DNA of 64,000 nucleotides from CAYMSO01 sp964393185 (GCA_964393185.1 CAYMSO010000006.1:1-64000), one strand, 5' to 3'; counted from the stretch's first letter, positions 33,743 to 43,494 are shown. Program-made: numbers and translations. Notes: generated from the sequence alone by a model not told the origin.

Positions 33743-35143
33743 ATGGAATATAAAAAGAAAACAAAAATTGTTTGCACCATTGGACCTGCAAGTTGGGATC
33801 CCGGAGTAATGAAAAAAATGATTGATGCTGGAATGAATTGTGCCAGAGTAAATGGGGCTTTCGCAGATCCGGATGAACTTGATAAAGTAAAAAAATTGGT
33901 TAAGGATGTAAGCGATGAAGTATCTTTAATGGTGGATGTAAAAGGACCTGAAGTAAGAATGAATAAATTTGGCGAGCCAAAAAAGATAAAACCAGGTGAT
34001 CAAATTATTATTGGAAATACTGACAAGGACGAAATATATCCTGCAAATTATAAAGACCTTTATAAATTTCTAAATCCAGGCCAGCGAGTTGTGATAGGCG
34101 ATGGAGATGTTGAACTTGTAGTTAAAGAAATAAAAGGAGATCAAATGTACTGCGAGGTAGTTTACGGAGAATTATTCAAACCTGGGAAAGCAATGAATCT
34201 TCCAGGAGCTACATACTCGACTCAGGTTTTGACCGATAAAGATATTATAAATCTTGAACATGCTATCAAAACAGGTTGGGATTTTGTATCTGCTTCTTTT
34301 ATTACAAGTGCAGAGGCTGCAAGAGAAATAAAGAAGTATCTTAAAGGTACACACATGAAGCTTATTGCAAAAATTGAAGACGAGCAAGGAATCAAAAATA
34401 TAGATGAAATTTTGGAAGAAGTTGAGGGTATAATGATTGCCCGAGGAGGATTGGGAGTTGAATTGGGCCTTGAGAAAGTACCAATGGTTCAAAGATTATT
34501 AATAAAAAAATGTAATGATGTTGGCAAACCAGTTATTACAGCAACACAGATGCTCGAGTCAATGACATATAACCCTAGACCAACCAGAGCTGAAGTGAAT
34601 GACGTGGCAACAGCTATAATGCTTGGATCTGATTCAGTAATGCTATCTGGCGAAAGTTCTGCTGGAGAATATCCTGTAGAAGCGGTTGAAGAGCTTTCTA
34701 AGATTGCTTTGGCAGTTGAGTCACATTTACAACCAAAAATATTAGAAACAAAGGCATTAGGTTTTTCTACAACTGACGCTATTTCTAAGGCTGCAGCAAG
34801 AATGTGTATAGAAATGGACCAAGAAATTGATAAAGTGATAGTTGTGTCTAGAACAGGTAGGACTGCAAGATTATTGGGTAGGCATGGAATTAAACAACCA
34901 ATTTATGCAATAACAAAGACAAATTACTATGCAAGACGAATGATGTTAAGCAAAGGTATTAACAGAGTATTTACTTTAAATGCAGTAATTAAAGATAGAG
35001 ATACAGCAATAGCAGAGATTATTAAGAGATCCACGGAGTTTGGTATCGTTAAAAAAGGAGATAATGTGCTATTTTTAAGTAAAACTCCGCTTGATGTTCA
35101 GGAAGAATACTTTCCAAACATGTTTGAAATTGTTCGAATTTAG
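33743..35143 (+). CDS. pyk: Pyruvate kinase
   Basis: A 466-residue enzyme converting phosphoenolpyruvate and ADP to pyruvate and ATP in glycolysis. KTKIVCTIGPAS opens the barrel domain, DVKGPEVR follows, and the catalytic lysine is Lys210 in LIAKIEDEQGI. MIARGGLGVELG and the signature QMLESM complete the active site. The C-terminal allosteric domain is present (VVSRTGRTARLL), with no extra PEP-utiliser domain. It lies 9 bases upstream of gpmI, so the two form an operon covering neighbouring glycolytic steps. Confidence 0.97.
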   Translation: MEYKKKTKIVCTIGPASWDPGVMKKMIDAGMNCARVNGAFADPDELDKVKKLVKDVSDEVSLMVDVKGPEVRMNKFGEPKKIKPGDQIIIGNTDKDEIYPANYKDLYKFLNPGQRVVIGDGDVELVVKEIKGDQMYCEVVYGELFKPGKAMNLPGATYSTQVLTDKDIINLEHAIKTGWDFVSASFITSAEAAREIKKYLKGTHMKLIAKIEDEQGIKNIDEILEEVEGIMIARGGLGVELGLEKVPMVQRLLIKKCNDVGKPVITATQMLESMTYNPRPTRAEVNDVATAIMLGSDSVMLSGESSAGEYPVEAVEELSKIALAVESHLQPKILETKALGFSTTDAISKAAARMCIEMDQEIDKVIVVSRTGRTARLLGRHGIKQPIYAITKTNYYARRMMLSKGINRVFTLNAVIKDRDTAIAEIIKRSTEFGIVKKGDNVLFLSKTPLDVQEEYFPNMFEIVRI

Positions 35144-35152
35144 TATAAGTAT

Positions 35153-36670
35153 ATGAATAAAAAAGTTATCTTAACAATTCTAGATGGCTGGGGGTTAGCC
35201 GAAAAAACAGAATTTAATGCCATCGAAAATGCCAAAACTCCTCATTTCGATAAACTGATTCGAGAATATCCAAATACAAGATTAAAAGCCGATGGTGAGG
35301 CTGTTGGGCTTCCCGAAGGTCAGTTTGGTACATCCGAGGTCAATCATATGACTATAGGTGCTGGAAGAATTATTTGGCAGGATTTACCTAAAATAAATAA
35401 AGCTATCGAGAATGGTGATTTTTTTAGAAACGAAGCTTTGTTAAAAGTTATACAACATGTAGAAAGAAATAATTCAAAATTAAATTTGATAGGTATACTT
35501 AGCGACGGAGGTGTACATTCACATATCAATCATTTATTTGCTTTGCTAGATTTACTTGAACAAAGGAAATTTAAACAAATAATTTCTATTCACGTTTTTA
35601 CGGATGGTAGAGATGTAGCACCAAAATCAGCAGAGAAATATTTGTCAGATTTACAAAATTATATTTCAAGCAAACAAGATTTAAATATAGTTATTTCGAC
35701 TTTACAAGGTCGATCTTATTTAGATAGAGATAGGGATTGGGATAGAACTGAAAAAGCTTTTGCATTAATAACAAAGGGACAAGGTAAAAAAACAGATAAA
35801 TGGCAATCTGCAATTAATCAATCGTATATTACATATTCTACAGATGAACAATTGCCCCAATATTTAATAAATTCTGATGGCTTAATGCGTTCGAATGATG
35901 GTGCTATTATATACCACTTTAGACAAGACCGAATTTATCAACTGATTAGAAGAATTTTGGACGAGAAAATTGAAAACTTCGAAATTGCATCATTTATGCA
36001 GGCAAGTGAAGATTTTACCAGCGTTCGTGTAGCATTCCCACGCGAACCGATTACCGACACTTTAGCCGAAACCATTGCAATTTCAGGAAAATCACAATTG
36101 CACGTTACCGAAACTGAAAAATTTGCACATGTAACTTATTTTTTGAATGGAGAGAAAGAGCAGGAAATGACGAACGAAACATGGAAGATGATTGAATCGA
36201 ATCGATACGTAAAACCATACTATAACTTTGAACCCAATATGCGTAACTTTGATATAGCCAAAGTAATTACTGAAGGTATAGAAAGTAAAGAATTTGATTT
36301 TATGGTAGCTAATTTTAGTTCGGCAGATATGGTGGGGCACACTGGAGATTACAATGCTGCTGTGGTTTCTGCGCAGTCAGTAGATTTTTGCTTGGGCAAA
36401 ATTTATGAAGTGATTCAAAATAAACTTGATGAATACGCTTGGATAATTACTGCCGATCACGGTAATTCTGAAATTATGTGGGATGAAGAAAATAATCAAC
36501 CTCATACTCAGCATACGTTGTCACCAGTACCTTTTATTCTAGTCTCTAACATTGATTGCACTTTACATAGAAGAGATACGCTGTCGGATATTGCACCAAC
36601 TGTTCTTGATCTACTAGGAATTGCGAAGCCAGGAAAAATGACAGGCGAGAGTTTAATTATAAGAAAGTAG
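35153..36670 (+). CDS. gpmI: 2,3-bisphosphoglycerate-independent phosphoglycerate mutase
   Basis: A 505-residue Mn2+-dependent mutase interconverting 3- and 2-phosphoglycerate. The alkaline-phosphatase-like metal motif LTILDGWG (Asp11) opens the protein. The phosphoserine nucleophile is Ser61 in GQFGTSEVNHMTIGAGR, where the usual GNSEVGH reads GTSEVNH. FTDGRDVAPKSA, ITADHGNSEIMWDEE and PHTQHTLSPVPFI match the family. It is the second gene of the pyk-gpmI operon. Confidence 0.96.
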   Translation: MNKKVILTILDGWGLAEKTEFNAIENAKTPHFDKLIREYPNTRLKADGEAVGLPEGQFGTSEVNHMTIGAGRIIWQDLPKINKAIENGDFFRNEALLKVIQHVERNNSKLNLIGILSDGGVHSHINHLFALLDLLEQRKFKQIISIHVFTDGRDVAPKSAEKYLSDLQNYISSKQDLNIVISTLQGRSYLDRDRDWDRTEKAFALITKGQGKKTDKWQSAINQSYITYSTDEQLPQYLINSDGLMRSNDGAIIYHFRQDRIYQLIRRILDEKIENFEIASFMQASEDFTSVRVAFPREPITDTLAETIAISGKSQLHVTETEKFAHVTYFLNGEKEQEMTNETWKMIESNRYVKPYYNFEPNMRNFDIAKVITEGIESKEFDFMVANFSSADMVGHTGDYNAAVVSAQSVDFCLGKIYEVIQNKLDEYAWIITADHGNSEIMWDEENNQPHTQHTLSPVPFILVSNIDCTLHRRDTLSDIAPTVLDLLGIAKPGKMTGESLIIRK

Positions 36671-36691
36671 TTCTGCAATTCTAGCTTTTTT

Positions 36692-36705
36692 AATACTATA
36701 GTATT
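36692..36705. repeat. Perfect 14-bp palindrome
   Basis: AATACTATAGTATT is a perfect palindrome in the 83-base gap between convergent gpmI and eno. It sits directly next to the hairpin that begins at 36705. Confidence 0.6.
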
Positions 36706-36739
36706 CTAAAAGGCATAGACCTAAACCATGCCTTTTAGA
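36705..36739. terminator. Bidirectional terminator-like hairpin
   Basis: TCTAAAAGGCAT (36705-36716) pairs perfectly over 12 bp with ATGCCTTTTAGA (36728-36739), loop 11 bases. It lies between the convergent stops of gpmI and eno. The stem contains A/T runs that could serve as U-tracts in both directions, so it probably terminates both transcripts. Confidence 0.65.
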
Positions 36740-36753
36740 CTGTCAGAGGATTG

Positions 36754-37995
36754 CTATAATAACTCCGATATTCTTAATAATTCATTGTATTTTGCAGTTC
36801 TTTCACCTCTACTAGGGGCACCAGTTTTAATTTGCCCTGCACCAGTTCCTACAGCTATATGAGAAATTGTAATATCTTCTGTTTCGCCACTTCTATGAGA
36901 AACAACATTCTTCCAACCAGCTTGTTCACTCATTTTCATTGCCTTTAGCGTTTCTGTTAAGCTACCAATTTGGTTGACTTTAACTAACAATGCATTGCAT
37001 GATTTTTCTAAGATAGCTTTTTCAATTCTTCTAACATTTGTAACTAATAAATCATCCCCTACAATTTGCAAATTTGAGCCTAGTTTTTCTGTAAATTTAG
37101 TCCAGTTGCTCCAATCGTCCTCAGAAAAAGGATCCTCGATACTTAAAAAAGGATATTTATTTGTCCAACCAATTAATGTTTCTAACCATTCATCAGAAGA
37201 GAGTTTTCTGTTTTCGGTTTTCAAAATATAACTGCCGTCTTCAGGATTATAAAACTCGCTAGATGCAACATCTAATCCGAAGTACACATCTTGGCCAAGT
37301 CTATACCCTGCTTTTTCTACAGCCATAGAAATGACATCAAAAGCTTCCTGATTATTTGCAAATCCTGGAGCAAATCCGCCTTCATTACCAACATTTACTG
37401 ACTGACCTTTTTCTTCTAATATTTTTCCTAGGTGTAAAAATATTTCGCATCCAGCTCTTAACTGTTCTTCGTAATCCTTATTTTCGATTATGACCATAAA
37501 TTCCTGAATGTCTGTTGACCAATTTGCGTGTTTTCCACCATTCATTATATTAAACATAGGTCTTGGCAGTTTCATTGGCACATTACCATACAACTCATTT
37601 ACATATTTAAATAATGGCACCTTTCTTGAAGCAGCGATAGCATGCGCATAAGCTAAAGAAATCCCTAAAATAGCATTTGCGCCTAGTTTTGATTTATTCT
37701 CTGTACCATCTTCTGCTAAAAGAAAATTATCCAAATCTTCCTGACTATGAAAATCTTTGCTAACTAGCACGTTATTAAGATTTATAACATTTTGAACAGC
37801 CTTTTTGACTGATTTGCCTAAATAATTTGATTTATCTCCGTCTCGAAGTTCAAGTGCTTCGTGTGTTCCAGTAGATGCACCACTTGGTACAGCTGCTCTT
37901 CCAAATGAACCATCAACCAAATACACATCAACTTCTAAGGTTGGAGTTGCTCGTGAGTCAATTATTTGTCTTGCATGGACTTTTGATATATTCAT
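36754..37995 (-). CDS. eno: Enolase
   Basis: A 413-residue enzyme converting 2-phosphoglycerate to phosphoenolpyruvate, slightly shorter than the usual 420-430. Motifs: ARQIIDSRATPTLEVDV, AVPSGASTGTHEALELRDGD, VGNEGGFAPGF, LSIEDPFSEDDW, LQIVGDDLLVTN, LLVKVNQIGSLTET with the catalytic Lys, and VSHRSGETEDITISHIAVG. All metal and substrate ligands seem conserved. It is convergent with pyk-gpmI, so the last three glycolytic steps are grouped here. Confidence 0.97.
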   Translation of the reverse strand: MNISKVHARQIIDSRATPTLEVDVYLVDGSFGRAAVPSGASTGTHEALELRDGDKSNYLGKSVKKAVQNVINLNNVLVSKDFHSQEDLDNFLLAEDGTENKSKLGANAILGISLAYAHAIAASRKVPLFKYVNELYGNVPMKLPRPMFNIMNGGKHANWSTDIQEFMVIIENKDYEEQLRAGCEIFLHLGKILEEKGQSVNVGNEGGFAPGFANNQEAFDVISMAVEKAGYRLGQDVYFGLDVASSEFYNPEDGSYILKTENRKLSSDEWLETLIGWTNKYPFLSIEDPFSEDDWSNWTKFTEKLGSNLQIVGDDLLVTNVRRIEKAILEKSCNALLVKVNQIGSLTETLKAMKMSEQAGWKNVVSHRSGETEDITISHIAVGTGAGQIKTGAPSRGERTAKYNELLRISELL

Positions 37996-38104
37996 AAGTA
38001 AGTCTTTATTAAAATTTAATCCACACTATAATAACTCCTATTTTAGAATCATAGCAAATAAGTTGCTGAATATTTGTAAGTACTTTACAATAATAGTGTA
38101 TTAA

Positions 38105-39523
38105 TTGTATGCATTGAAAAAATTTTTTGTTCCATCAGAGAAAAATCATCATACCCCTTATTTATTAGGAAGGTACGCGCTAATCATATATATAATAGTT
38201 ATATTATTATTTAATTTTGTAGCAACTCAACTTAATTTTGCCAATGTAACTGCCTCATTCGAGATTCAGGCTCTATTGCAAGAACACAATAATGAGAGAC
38301 TTAAGCGAGGTCTTGAATCAGTTCAAATTAACCCTCTACTCAGCTCTTCTGCATATCAAAAGGGTATTGCAATGCTTAACTCTAATTGCTGGTCTCATTA
38401 CTGCCCTGATGGAAAAGATTGGAGAGATTATTTTGTAGAAGGAGGATATGACTATCTACATGCTGGTGAAAATTTGGCTGAGGGTTTTAGCACTGTTTCT
38501 GGTGTAATGAGTGCGTGGATGAATAGCGAAACTCATAGGGCTAATATATTGAATCGAGAATTTAAGGAAATAGGCTTTGCTGTGATTACTGGTAATTATC
38601 AAGGAAAAGAAAATAATACTATTATAGTTGTGCATTTTGGAACACCGATGCCTACTTCTAGCTCTAATCCTGCTTCTGATATTATCGTGCCAAGTAATAT
38701 TAGTGTAACAATAGATTATCCACTGAATGGTCAATCTTTCTCTAATGGTAACGTCGAAATAAAAGGTCGTGTAGAGCCTTCATATTCAGAAGTTACAATA
38801 GAAGATAACTATAAAGAAATAGGTAGAATTAATGCCGACGGAGACAATTATTCATTCAGACCTGATGAACCACTTAGGGAAGGTGCACATCAAATTGTTT
38901 CAAAAGTAATAAATAAGTCTGGTCAAGTTCAAGCCGCATCTGAATCTGTCAGTTTTGAGATTGATAATTCTAGTCCGTTTATAATCAAATCTACTACTAA
39001 GGTAGAACACGAGGGTAGTTATTATGTTTTTAAATTCAATACCAGCGAAAGCGTAGATAGTATAATTACCGACATTCCAAGCTTTGATATAACAAGATAT
39101 TCTCCAACTAATTGGGGATTCAAAGTTTTGGTTTCTGATTTAGAAAATAATAGGGGAATTGCTATATCTTTAACAGACAAAGCTGGCAATTTATTTGCAG
39201 CATTTTTTGATATGAATGATATACGTGATTTTAGATCTCAGGCGGAGCTTCCATCACAAAGTATTAACTCATTATCTTCAAATTTTATTGCAGAATTTTT
39301 TAAGGAACTAGCAGGAAGTAGTATCAAGGCAAAATTTTTGTTTGGATTTATTGTATATATGGTTATACTACTTATAATAGATTTTATATTTCTGCAAAAA
39401 AGTCAAATGTTGCAGATCAGAACATCCAAATCACATTTTCATATATCAATTTTTGTAATTCTCTTACTTTTCTTATTAATAGGTGGGGCAACTGGTAGTA
39501 TATTAACAGGAACAAATCTATGA
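38105..39523 (+). CDS. Membrane-anchored CAP/SCP-domain protein
   Basis: A 472-residue protein starting at TTG. An N-terminal helix (about 25-45) leads to a CAP domain at roughly 55-175 with LLQEHNNERLKRGLESVQIN, SHYCPDGKDW, HAGENLAEGFSTVSGVMSAW and ETHRANILNREFKEIGFAV. These are the CAP signature motifs including His and Glu of the cavity. Ig-like domains follow (ITIDYPLNGQSFSNGNVEIKG-like strand pattern). Two C-terminal helices (about 405-430 and 445-468) end it. A surface role is likely. It overlaps the next gene by 4 bases. Confidence 0.85.
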   Translation: MYALKKFFVPSEKNHHTPYLLGRYALIIYIIVILLFNFVATQLNFANVTASFEIQALLQEHNNERLKRGLESVQINPLLSSSAYQKGIAMLNSNCWSHYCPDGKDWRDYFVEGGYDYLHAGENLAEGFSTVSGVMSAWMNSETHRANILNREFKEIGFAVITGNYQGKENNTIIVVHFGTPMPTSSSNPASDIIVPSNISVTIDYPLNGQSFSNGNVEIKGRVEPSYSEVTIEDNYKEIGRINADGDNYSFRPDEPLREGAHQIVSKVINKSGQVQAASESVSFEIDNSSPFIIKSTTKVEHEGSYYVFKFNTSESVDSIITDIPSFDITRYSPTNWGFKVLVSDLENNRGIAISLTDKAGNLFAAFFDMNDIRDFRSQAELPSQSINSLSSNFIAEFFKELAGSSIKAKFLFGFIVYMVILLIIDFIFLQKSQMLQIRTSKSHFHISIFVILLLFLLIGGATGSILTGTNL

Positions 39524-40350
39524 ACTTCTATAAGGAAATAACTAAGTGGAAGCAAAGACCATTAATATATTCAAGCTTATTATTCTTGCTTTTTGCAGGT
39601 TTAATAAATTTATTGGAGAGGACTTCAGAAAAGTATTTTTTTATAGGAGTCTTGGTTGTTTACATGGTACTACTAGGCGAACTATTTTTTAGCTCAAATT
39701 ACTACCATATTCAGCATCGAAGGAATTCTAAAAAGAGGTATGAATTCGAATCTCACAAGATAGTGCAATATCTACATCATATAATATTTCCTACAATTAC
39801 ATACTATGGAATAGTTTTATTCACTTATTTTAATGAACAATTCTCTGTTTATTTTATTAATTTAATCTTGGTTTTTGCACTTTTTTCGTTAATTTTTGAA
39901 AATATTTTTTCTTTTTATAATCATAATTATAGTTTAAATAAATCAACAAATTATGTTTATGATTTAGTAAGCGTGATACTTGTATTTATGTGGGTAGATG
40001 TTGTATTAAATTTTTCTAGACTAGTAGTAATTCCAGAAATATTAACAATTACGTTGCTGTTGATTATATTTTTTGTTTTTGGCTATCTTGCAATCCTTAG
40101 ACATGCTTTTATTTCTTATTATCTGAAGGTTCTGTTGATAATTTTAATACTTAAGCTATGTTACTACTTATTAATAGATGTGGTATCTTCGTCTGTTTTG
40201 AATATTGCATTATTGAATGCGCTATCATTTCAAGCTTTAAATTTTATCGTACTTAATAAAATAGAAAGAACTATAAACAAAGAAAGCCTTTTAGATTATA
40301 TTTTAATACTAATGCTGCTATTTAGTCTGATGTACGTATACGGCATTTGA
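39520..40350 (+). CDS. Polytopic membrane hypothetical protein
   Basis: A 276-residue protein with about eight membrane helices, rich in Tyr, Phe and Leu. A short His-rich loop (NYYHIQHRRNSKKRYEFESH) lies after the second helix. Its ATG overlaps the stop of the CAP-domain gene (ATGA), so the two are probably made together and may form a membrane complex. Family not recognised. Confidence 0.6.
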   Translation: MNFYKEITKWKQRPLIYSSLLFLLFAGLINLLERTSEKYFFIGVLVVYMVLLGELFFSSNYYHIQHRRNSKKRYEFESHKIVQYLHHIIFPTITYYGIVLFTYFNEQFSVYFINLILVFALFSLIFENIFSFYNHNYSLNKSTNYVYDLVSVILVFMWVDVVLNFSRLVVIPEILTITLLLIIFFVFGYLAILRHAFISYYLKVLLIILILKLCYYLLIDVVSSSVLNIALLNALSFQALNFIVLNKIERTINKESLLDYILILMLLFSLMYVYGI

Positions 40351-40359
40351 CACAAATTG

Positions 40360-40387
40360 TTGAGGTATTTTGCAAAAATGATATAAT
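40360..40387 (+). promoter_or_regulatory. Promoter of tRNA-Lys
   Basis: TTGAGG (40360-40365), a 16-base spacer and a perfect TATAAT (40382-40387) lie 18 bases before the tRNA. The -35 box overlaps the region just past the stop of the previous gene. Confidence 0.65.
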
Positions 40388-40405
40388 TCAGAGGCAAAAT
40401 GCTCA

Positions 40406-40480
40406 GGGTTGGTAGCTCAGTGGTAGAGCAGTGGCCTTTTAAGCCATTGGTCGAGGGTTCGAATCCCTCCCAACTCACCA
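40406..40480 (+). tRNA. tRNA-Lys (anticodon TTT)
   Basis: Acceptor GGGTTGG pairs with CCAACTC (one G-T). The anticodon stem GTGGC/GCCAT holds loop CTTTTAA, giving anticodon TTT. The T-arm is GAGGG TTCGAAT CCCTC. The CCA end is encoded. Confidence 0.95.
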
Positions 40481-40630
40481 TCTACCCTAAAACGCAAAAT
40501 ATATTTTCTACATATTACTCAAAGCTACTATAAATAAATAATACATAGGTTAAATTAAGCTTCTTCCTTTACAGCATAAGACTATGGACTTTTGTCCGTT
40601 ATAACTTTTATTAACTGCTAAAATATTGTT

Positions 40631-41428
40631 ATGAAAAAAATATTATTACTAGTACTTTTAATTTTGGTAATCGGTTTCTCATATTATCAATTAGAGAAAA
40701 GTACTAAAAATTCTTTAGAGAATTCAATTGCAGTAAGCGATAACAACACTAATAATGCTTCAGTAAAAGAAGAAACAACTTATTATTTTGACAAGTATAC
40801 AAATACATACATTATTTTCTTTAATCAGCTAGAACTTGAGTTAAATGCTAATACTAATCCAACTGTTTTCTTAGAAAACGCAAAAAATAATGAGTATAAA
40901 TTTGCAATAAATGCAGGTTATTTTACAGAGGAATTTGATCATGCAGGATTATTGATGATTAATGGAAATTTAGAATATGCTTTAGCTGCAGGAGACAAGC
41001 AGTTAACAAAGCTTGTAGTTATACAGCATGACAGTAAAATAATAGATTTTATAGATGCCTCGGAGGAATCCTACAATGAATTAGAAAAATCAAATAATAT
41101 CTCGGCATTCCAAACTGGACCTGCTATCATTGAAAATAGCTCAATTAATCAACAAGAGATAAATAATTCTTTAAATGGAGATATTAAAGCTTTAAGAAGT
41201 TTTATAGGATACACCCAAAGCGGTAAGCAATTTATTGGAGTGACAGTAAATAGAGTTACTTTGAATGAAGTGGCTAATATTATTTTAAATGTGCCTTCAC
41301 TTAAGAATGAGCTAATTTTTGCAGTAAATTTAGATGGAGGCTCTTCCGTTGCGCTTTATTCGGAAGAAAATGATCAGTTTAAAATTGGGACTTATAAAAT
41401 TTTGCCATATATTATAGGTATTAAGTAG
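40631..41428 (+). CDS. Exported phosphodiester glycosidase-like (NAGPA-domain) protein
   Basis: A 265-residue protein with an N-terminal membrane/signal helix (KKILLLVLLILVIGFSYY). The NAGPA domain shows FAINAGYFTEEFDHAGLLMI, ISAFQTGPAIIE, RSFIGYTQSGKQFIGVTVNR and the C-terminal FAVNLDGGSSVALY. NAGPA enzymes remove GlcNAc from phosphodiester-linked sugars; bacterial homologues act on cell-wall or surface glycans. It abuts a convergent gene with no intergenic base (TAGCTA). Confidence 0.83.
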   Translation: MKKILLLVLLILVIGFSYYQLEKSTKNSLENSIAVSDNNTNNASVKEETTYYFDKYTNTYIIFFNQLELELNANTNPTVFLENAKNNEYKFAINAGYFTEEFDHAGLLMINGNLEYALAAGDKQLTKLVVIQHDSKIIDFIDASEESYNELEKSNNISAFQTGPAIIENSSINQQEINNSLNGDIKALRSFIGYTQSGKQFIGVTVNRVTLNEVANIILNVPSLKNELIFAVNLDGGSSVALYSEENDQFKIGTYKILPYIIGIK

Positions 41429-42220
41429 CTATCTTAAGTTAGTTAGTCTACCAACGCCTAGTCCTTCAGAAAAATCATCAATTTGTCTTGCAATTCTGTT
41501 TACTCTATCTCCCCAGCCTATACATTCATCTTGTCGTCCACAAAAGAAATCTTGTCCATTACGAAAATCCGTTAGAAAAGGTGCCCCATAATATTTCATT
41601 GTTTGAGATGTGACAACATCGATGCTTTGTTCAAAACTTTCAAACCTAATACGATTTACACCAGCTCCACCCCATCCCCAGCAATTGTACATTTGTGCAG
41701 ATGTATAGTATTTGCATAAATCTGTTTCATGTTTTGCAATTGCAACAATACCTATACAATCAGAAGGTGCACCATATTTATCGCATGCTTCAACAAAAAG
41801 TTTTGCAGTACCTGCAAGAGGAGAGTTATTGGCTCGAAAGTATTCTTCGAGAACATAAATTCTAATATCTGTTGTTGAAAAGCTATTAGCTAGTTTGCTT
41901 GATGGATTATATATTTCTTGATAATTTTGCTGCGCCCCGATAATTCTTACTTCTGGATTTTTTTCAAAATTAAAATAACCCATTGCAAATGCTTCTGTTC
42001 TAAATCTATCTACTTCGTTTTTAACTTTTACAAAACTTGTATTAATCCCTATTACAATAAAAACAACTAATACGAATTTAAATAAAAGCTTTTTCTTGTT
42101 AGTGATTCTAAATTTGGGAAAACCAATTTTAGGTTTCTTTTTCAAAATTATTGCTATTTTGTATGGAGATACCCTTCTATTTCTTCTCTTCTTTACTCTT
42201 CCTATTTTAGTATGACTCAT
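41429..42220 (-). CDS. Membrane-anchored lysozyme-like (peptidoglycan hydrolase-like) protein
   Basis: A 263-residue protein. The N-terminus is strongly basic (GRVKKRRNRRVSPYK) and is followed by a membrane helix at about 46-66. The outer domain starts near 110 and holds GIVAIAKHETDLCKYYTSAQ, NCWGWGGAGVNRIRFESFEQ, and paired Cys (around 146/157, 169/178, 226/232). The Glu in KHETD and the aromatic-rich WGWGG resemble lysozyme or glucosaminidase-type catalytic regions. The assignment is tentative. It is convergent with the NAGPA-like gene and divergent from a LysM-M23 peptidase, all linked to cell-wall handling. Confidence 0.6.
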   Translation of the reverse strand: MSHTKIGRVKKRRNRRVSPYKIAIILKKKPKIGFPKFRITNKKKLLFKFVLVVFIVIGINTSFVKVKNEVDRFRTEAFAMGYFNFEKNPEVRIIGAQQNYQEIYNPSSKLANSFSTTDIRIYVLEEYFRANNSPLAGTAKLFVEACDKYGAPSDCIGIVAIAKHETDLCKYYTSAQMYNCWGWGGAGVNRIRFESFEQSIDVVTSQTMKYYGAPFLTDFRNGQDFFCGRQDECIGWGDRVNRIARQIDDFSEGLGVGRLTNLR

Positions 42221-42287
42221 TACCGAGATATTTGACTAATTCTATTAAACAAAAAACATAAGGATTTGTAAACTAAAAATGAAATTA

Positions 42288-42296
42288 TGATACAAT
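42288..42296 (+). promoter_or_regulatory. Extended -10 promoter element
   Basis: TGATACAAT fits TGnTAnAAT and lies 31 bases upstream of the GTG at 42327. Confidence 0.45.
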
Positions 42297-42326
42297 ATCT
42301 AGGTAGGTTTTTATAAAGATGTTACT

Positions 42327-43442
42327 GTGAAGCAACAACAAATTCAATTTGGTCGTGCTGTAAATAAAAAAAAGGATAGTAAATTAACTAACTTCACTAA
42401 AAGTCTAGAATCTTATTTGTTTTATTTTACAATTTTCAAGAAGAAGATTGTAAGCAAGATGTTTTGGGGCAGGAGCTCATATTATAAAAATTTAACGCAC
42501 ATAATAATACTTACACTTACCTCTACTATTGTTGTTACAGGAGCTATATACAAGATTAAATCATCCACAGCAAGTGCTCAAAATAAATTATCCTATAATT
42601 CGAATGTTGTCGGGCAAGATGATCTACTGCAGCAAGGAGGTTCTATAGAAACTGTACTTATTTCTGACCCTAACTCCGGATACATAAAAACTACAAAACA
42701 TATAGTAAAACAAGGAGAAACTTTAGAAAGTATTGCTAATCAATATGGCGTAAGCAAAGATACTGTACGATGGGCTAGTAGCGATATACTTAGCCCATTT
42801 ACAGATGCAGTTGAAGTAGGATGGACATTAACAATTCCATCTATTAATGGTGTTTTGTATACGGTAAAGCCAGGCCAAACCCTAGATGATATTATTGCTC
42901 AAACCAGTATAAATAATGATGAAGCTAATAGATTTAATATTATAGAATTTAATAACCTCGAAGAGCCTTATGTTTTGGCCTCAGGTGAAAAATTATTTAT
43001 ACCTGATGGCAATCTTAAAAACTCACTACCCGATGGATCTTTGGACATTCCTAGGGGGGTATTTATTGATCCGCTATCGCATCCGGATTGTGTCGGTTAT
43101 TCGTATTCCAGGGGCTATACTTGGTATCATAATGCAGTAGATTTAGCACGATGGCCTGGATGCCCAATAGTGTCTGTAGCTAATGGAATAGTAACTTATG
43201 CAGGATGGAGCTCAGCAGGCCAAGGCTACTGGGTTCAAATTGATCATGGTGGTGGAATAAAAACTCAATACTTCCATGGAAGTGGTGAATTTTGGGTAAA
43301 AGTTGGCGATAGAGTTACTCAAGGTCAACCTATTATGATGATGGGTACAACTGGTAATAGTACTGGTGTTCATCTTCACTTTGAACTCTGGAAGAACGGA
43401 TCCACTGTCAATCCATATGGATATGTCCCTTACAATATGTGA
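42327..43442 (+). CDS. LysM-containing M23 metallopeptidase
   Basis: A 371-residue protein with a GTG start. A membrane helix lies near 52-70 (HIIILTLTSTIVVTGAIY). Two LysM repeats follow: HIVKQGETLESIANQYGVSK and YTVKPGQTLDDIIAQTS, which bind peptidoglycan. The C-terminal M23 domain has HNAVDLA (His268, Asp272), PIVSVANGIVTYAGWS and HLHFELW (His349, His351), all zinc ligands or catalytic residues. It would cut peptidoglycan cross-bridges outside the cell. It is the intact cell-wall hydrolase in this neighbourhood. Confidence 0.93.
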   Translation: MKQQQIQFGRAVNKKKDSKLTNFTKSLESYLFYFTIFKKKIVSKMFWGRSSYYKNLTHIIILTLTSTIVVTGAIYKIKSSTASAQNKLSYNSNVVGQDDLLQQGGSIETVLISDPNSGYIKTTKHIVKQGETLESIANQYGVSKDTVRWASSDILSPFTDAVEVGWTLTIPSINGVLYTVKPGQTLDDIIAQTSINNDEANRFNIIEFNNLEEPYVLASGEKLFIPDGNLKNSLPDGSLDIPRGVFIDPLSHPDCVGYSYSRGYTWYHNAVDLARWPGCPIVSVANGIVTYAGWSSAGQGYWVQIDHGGGIKTQYFHGSGEFWVKVGDRVTQGQPIMMMGTTGNSTGVHLHFELWKNGSTVNPYGYVPYNM

Positions 43443-43494
43443 TTTCTAGGTGTAATATTTGCTTAGAAATTATTTTTTCTTTCTACTTTATTAT

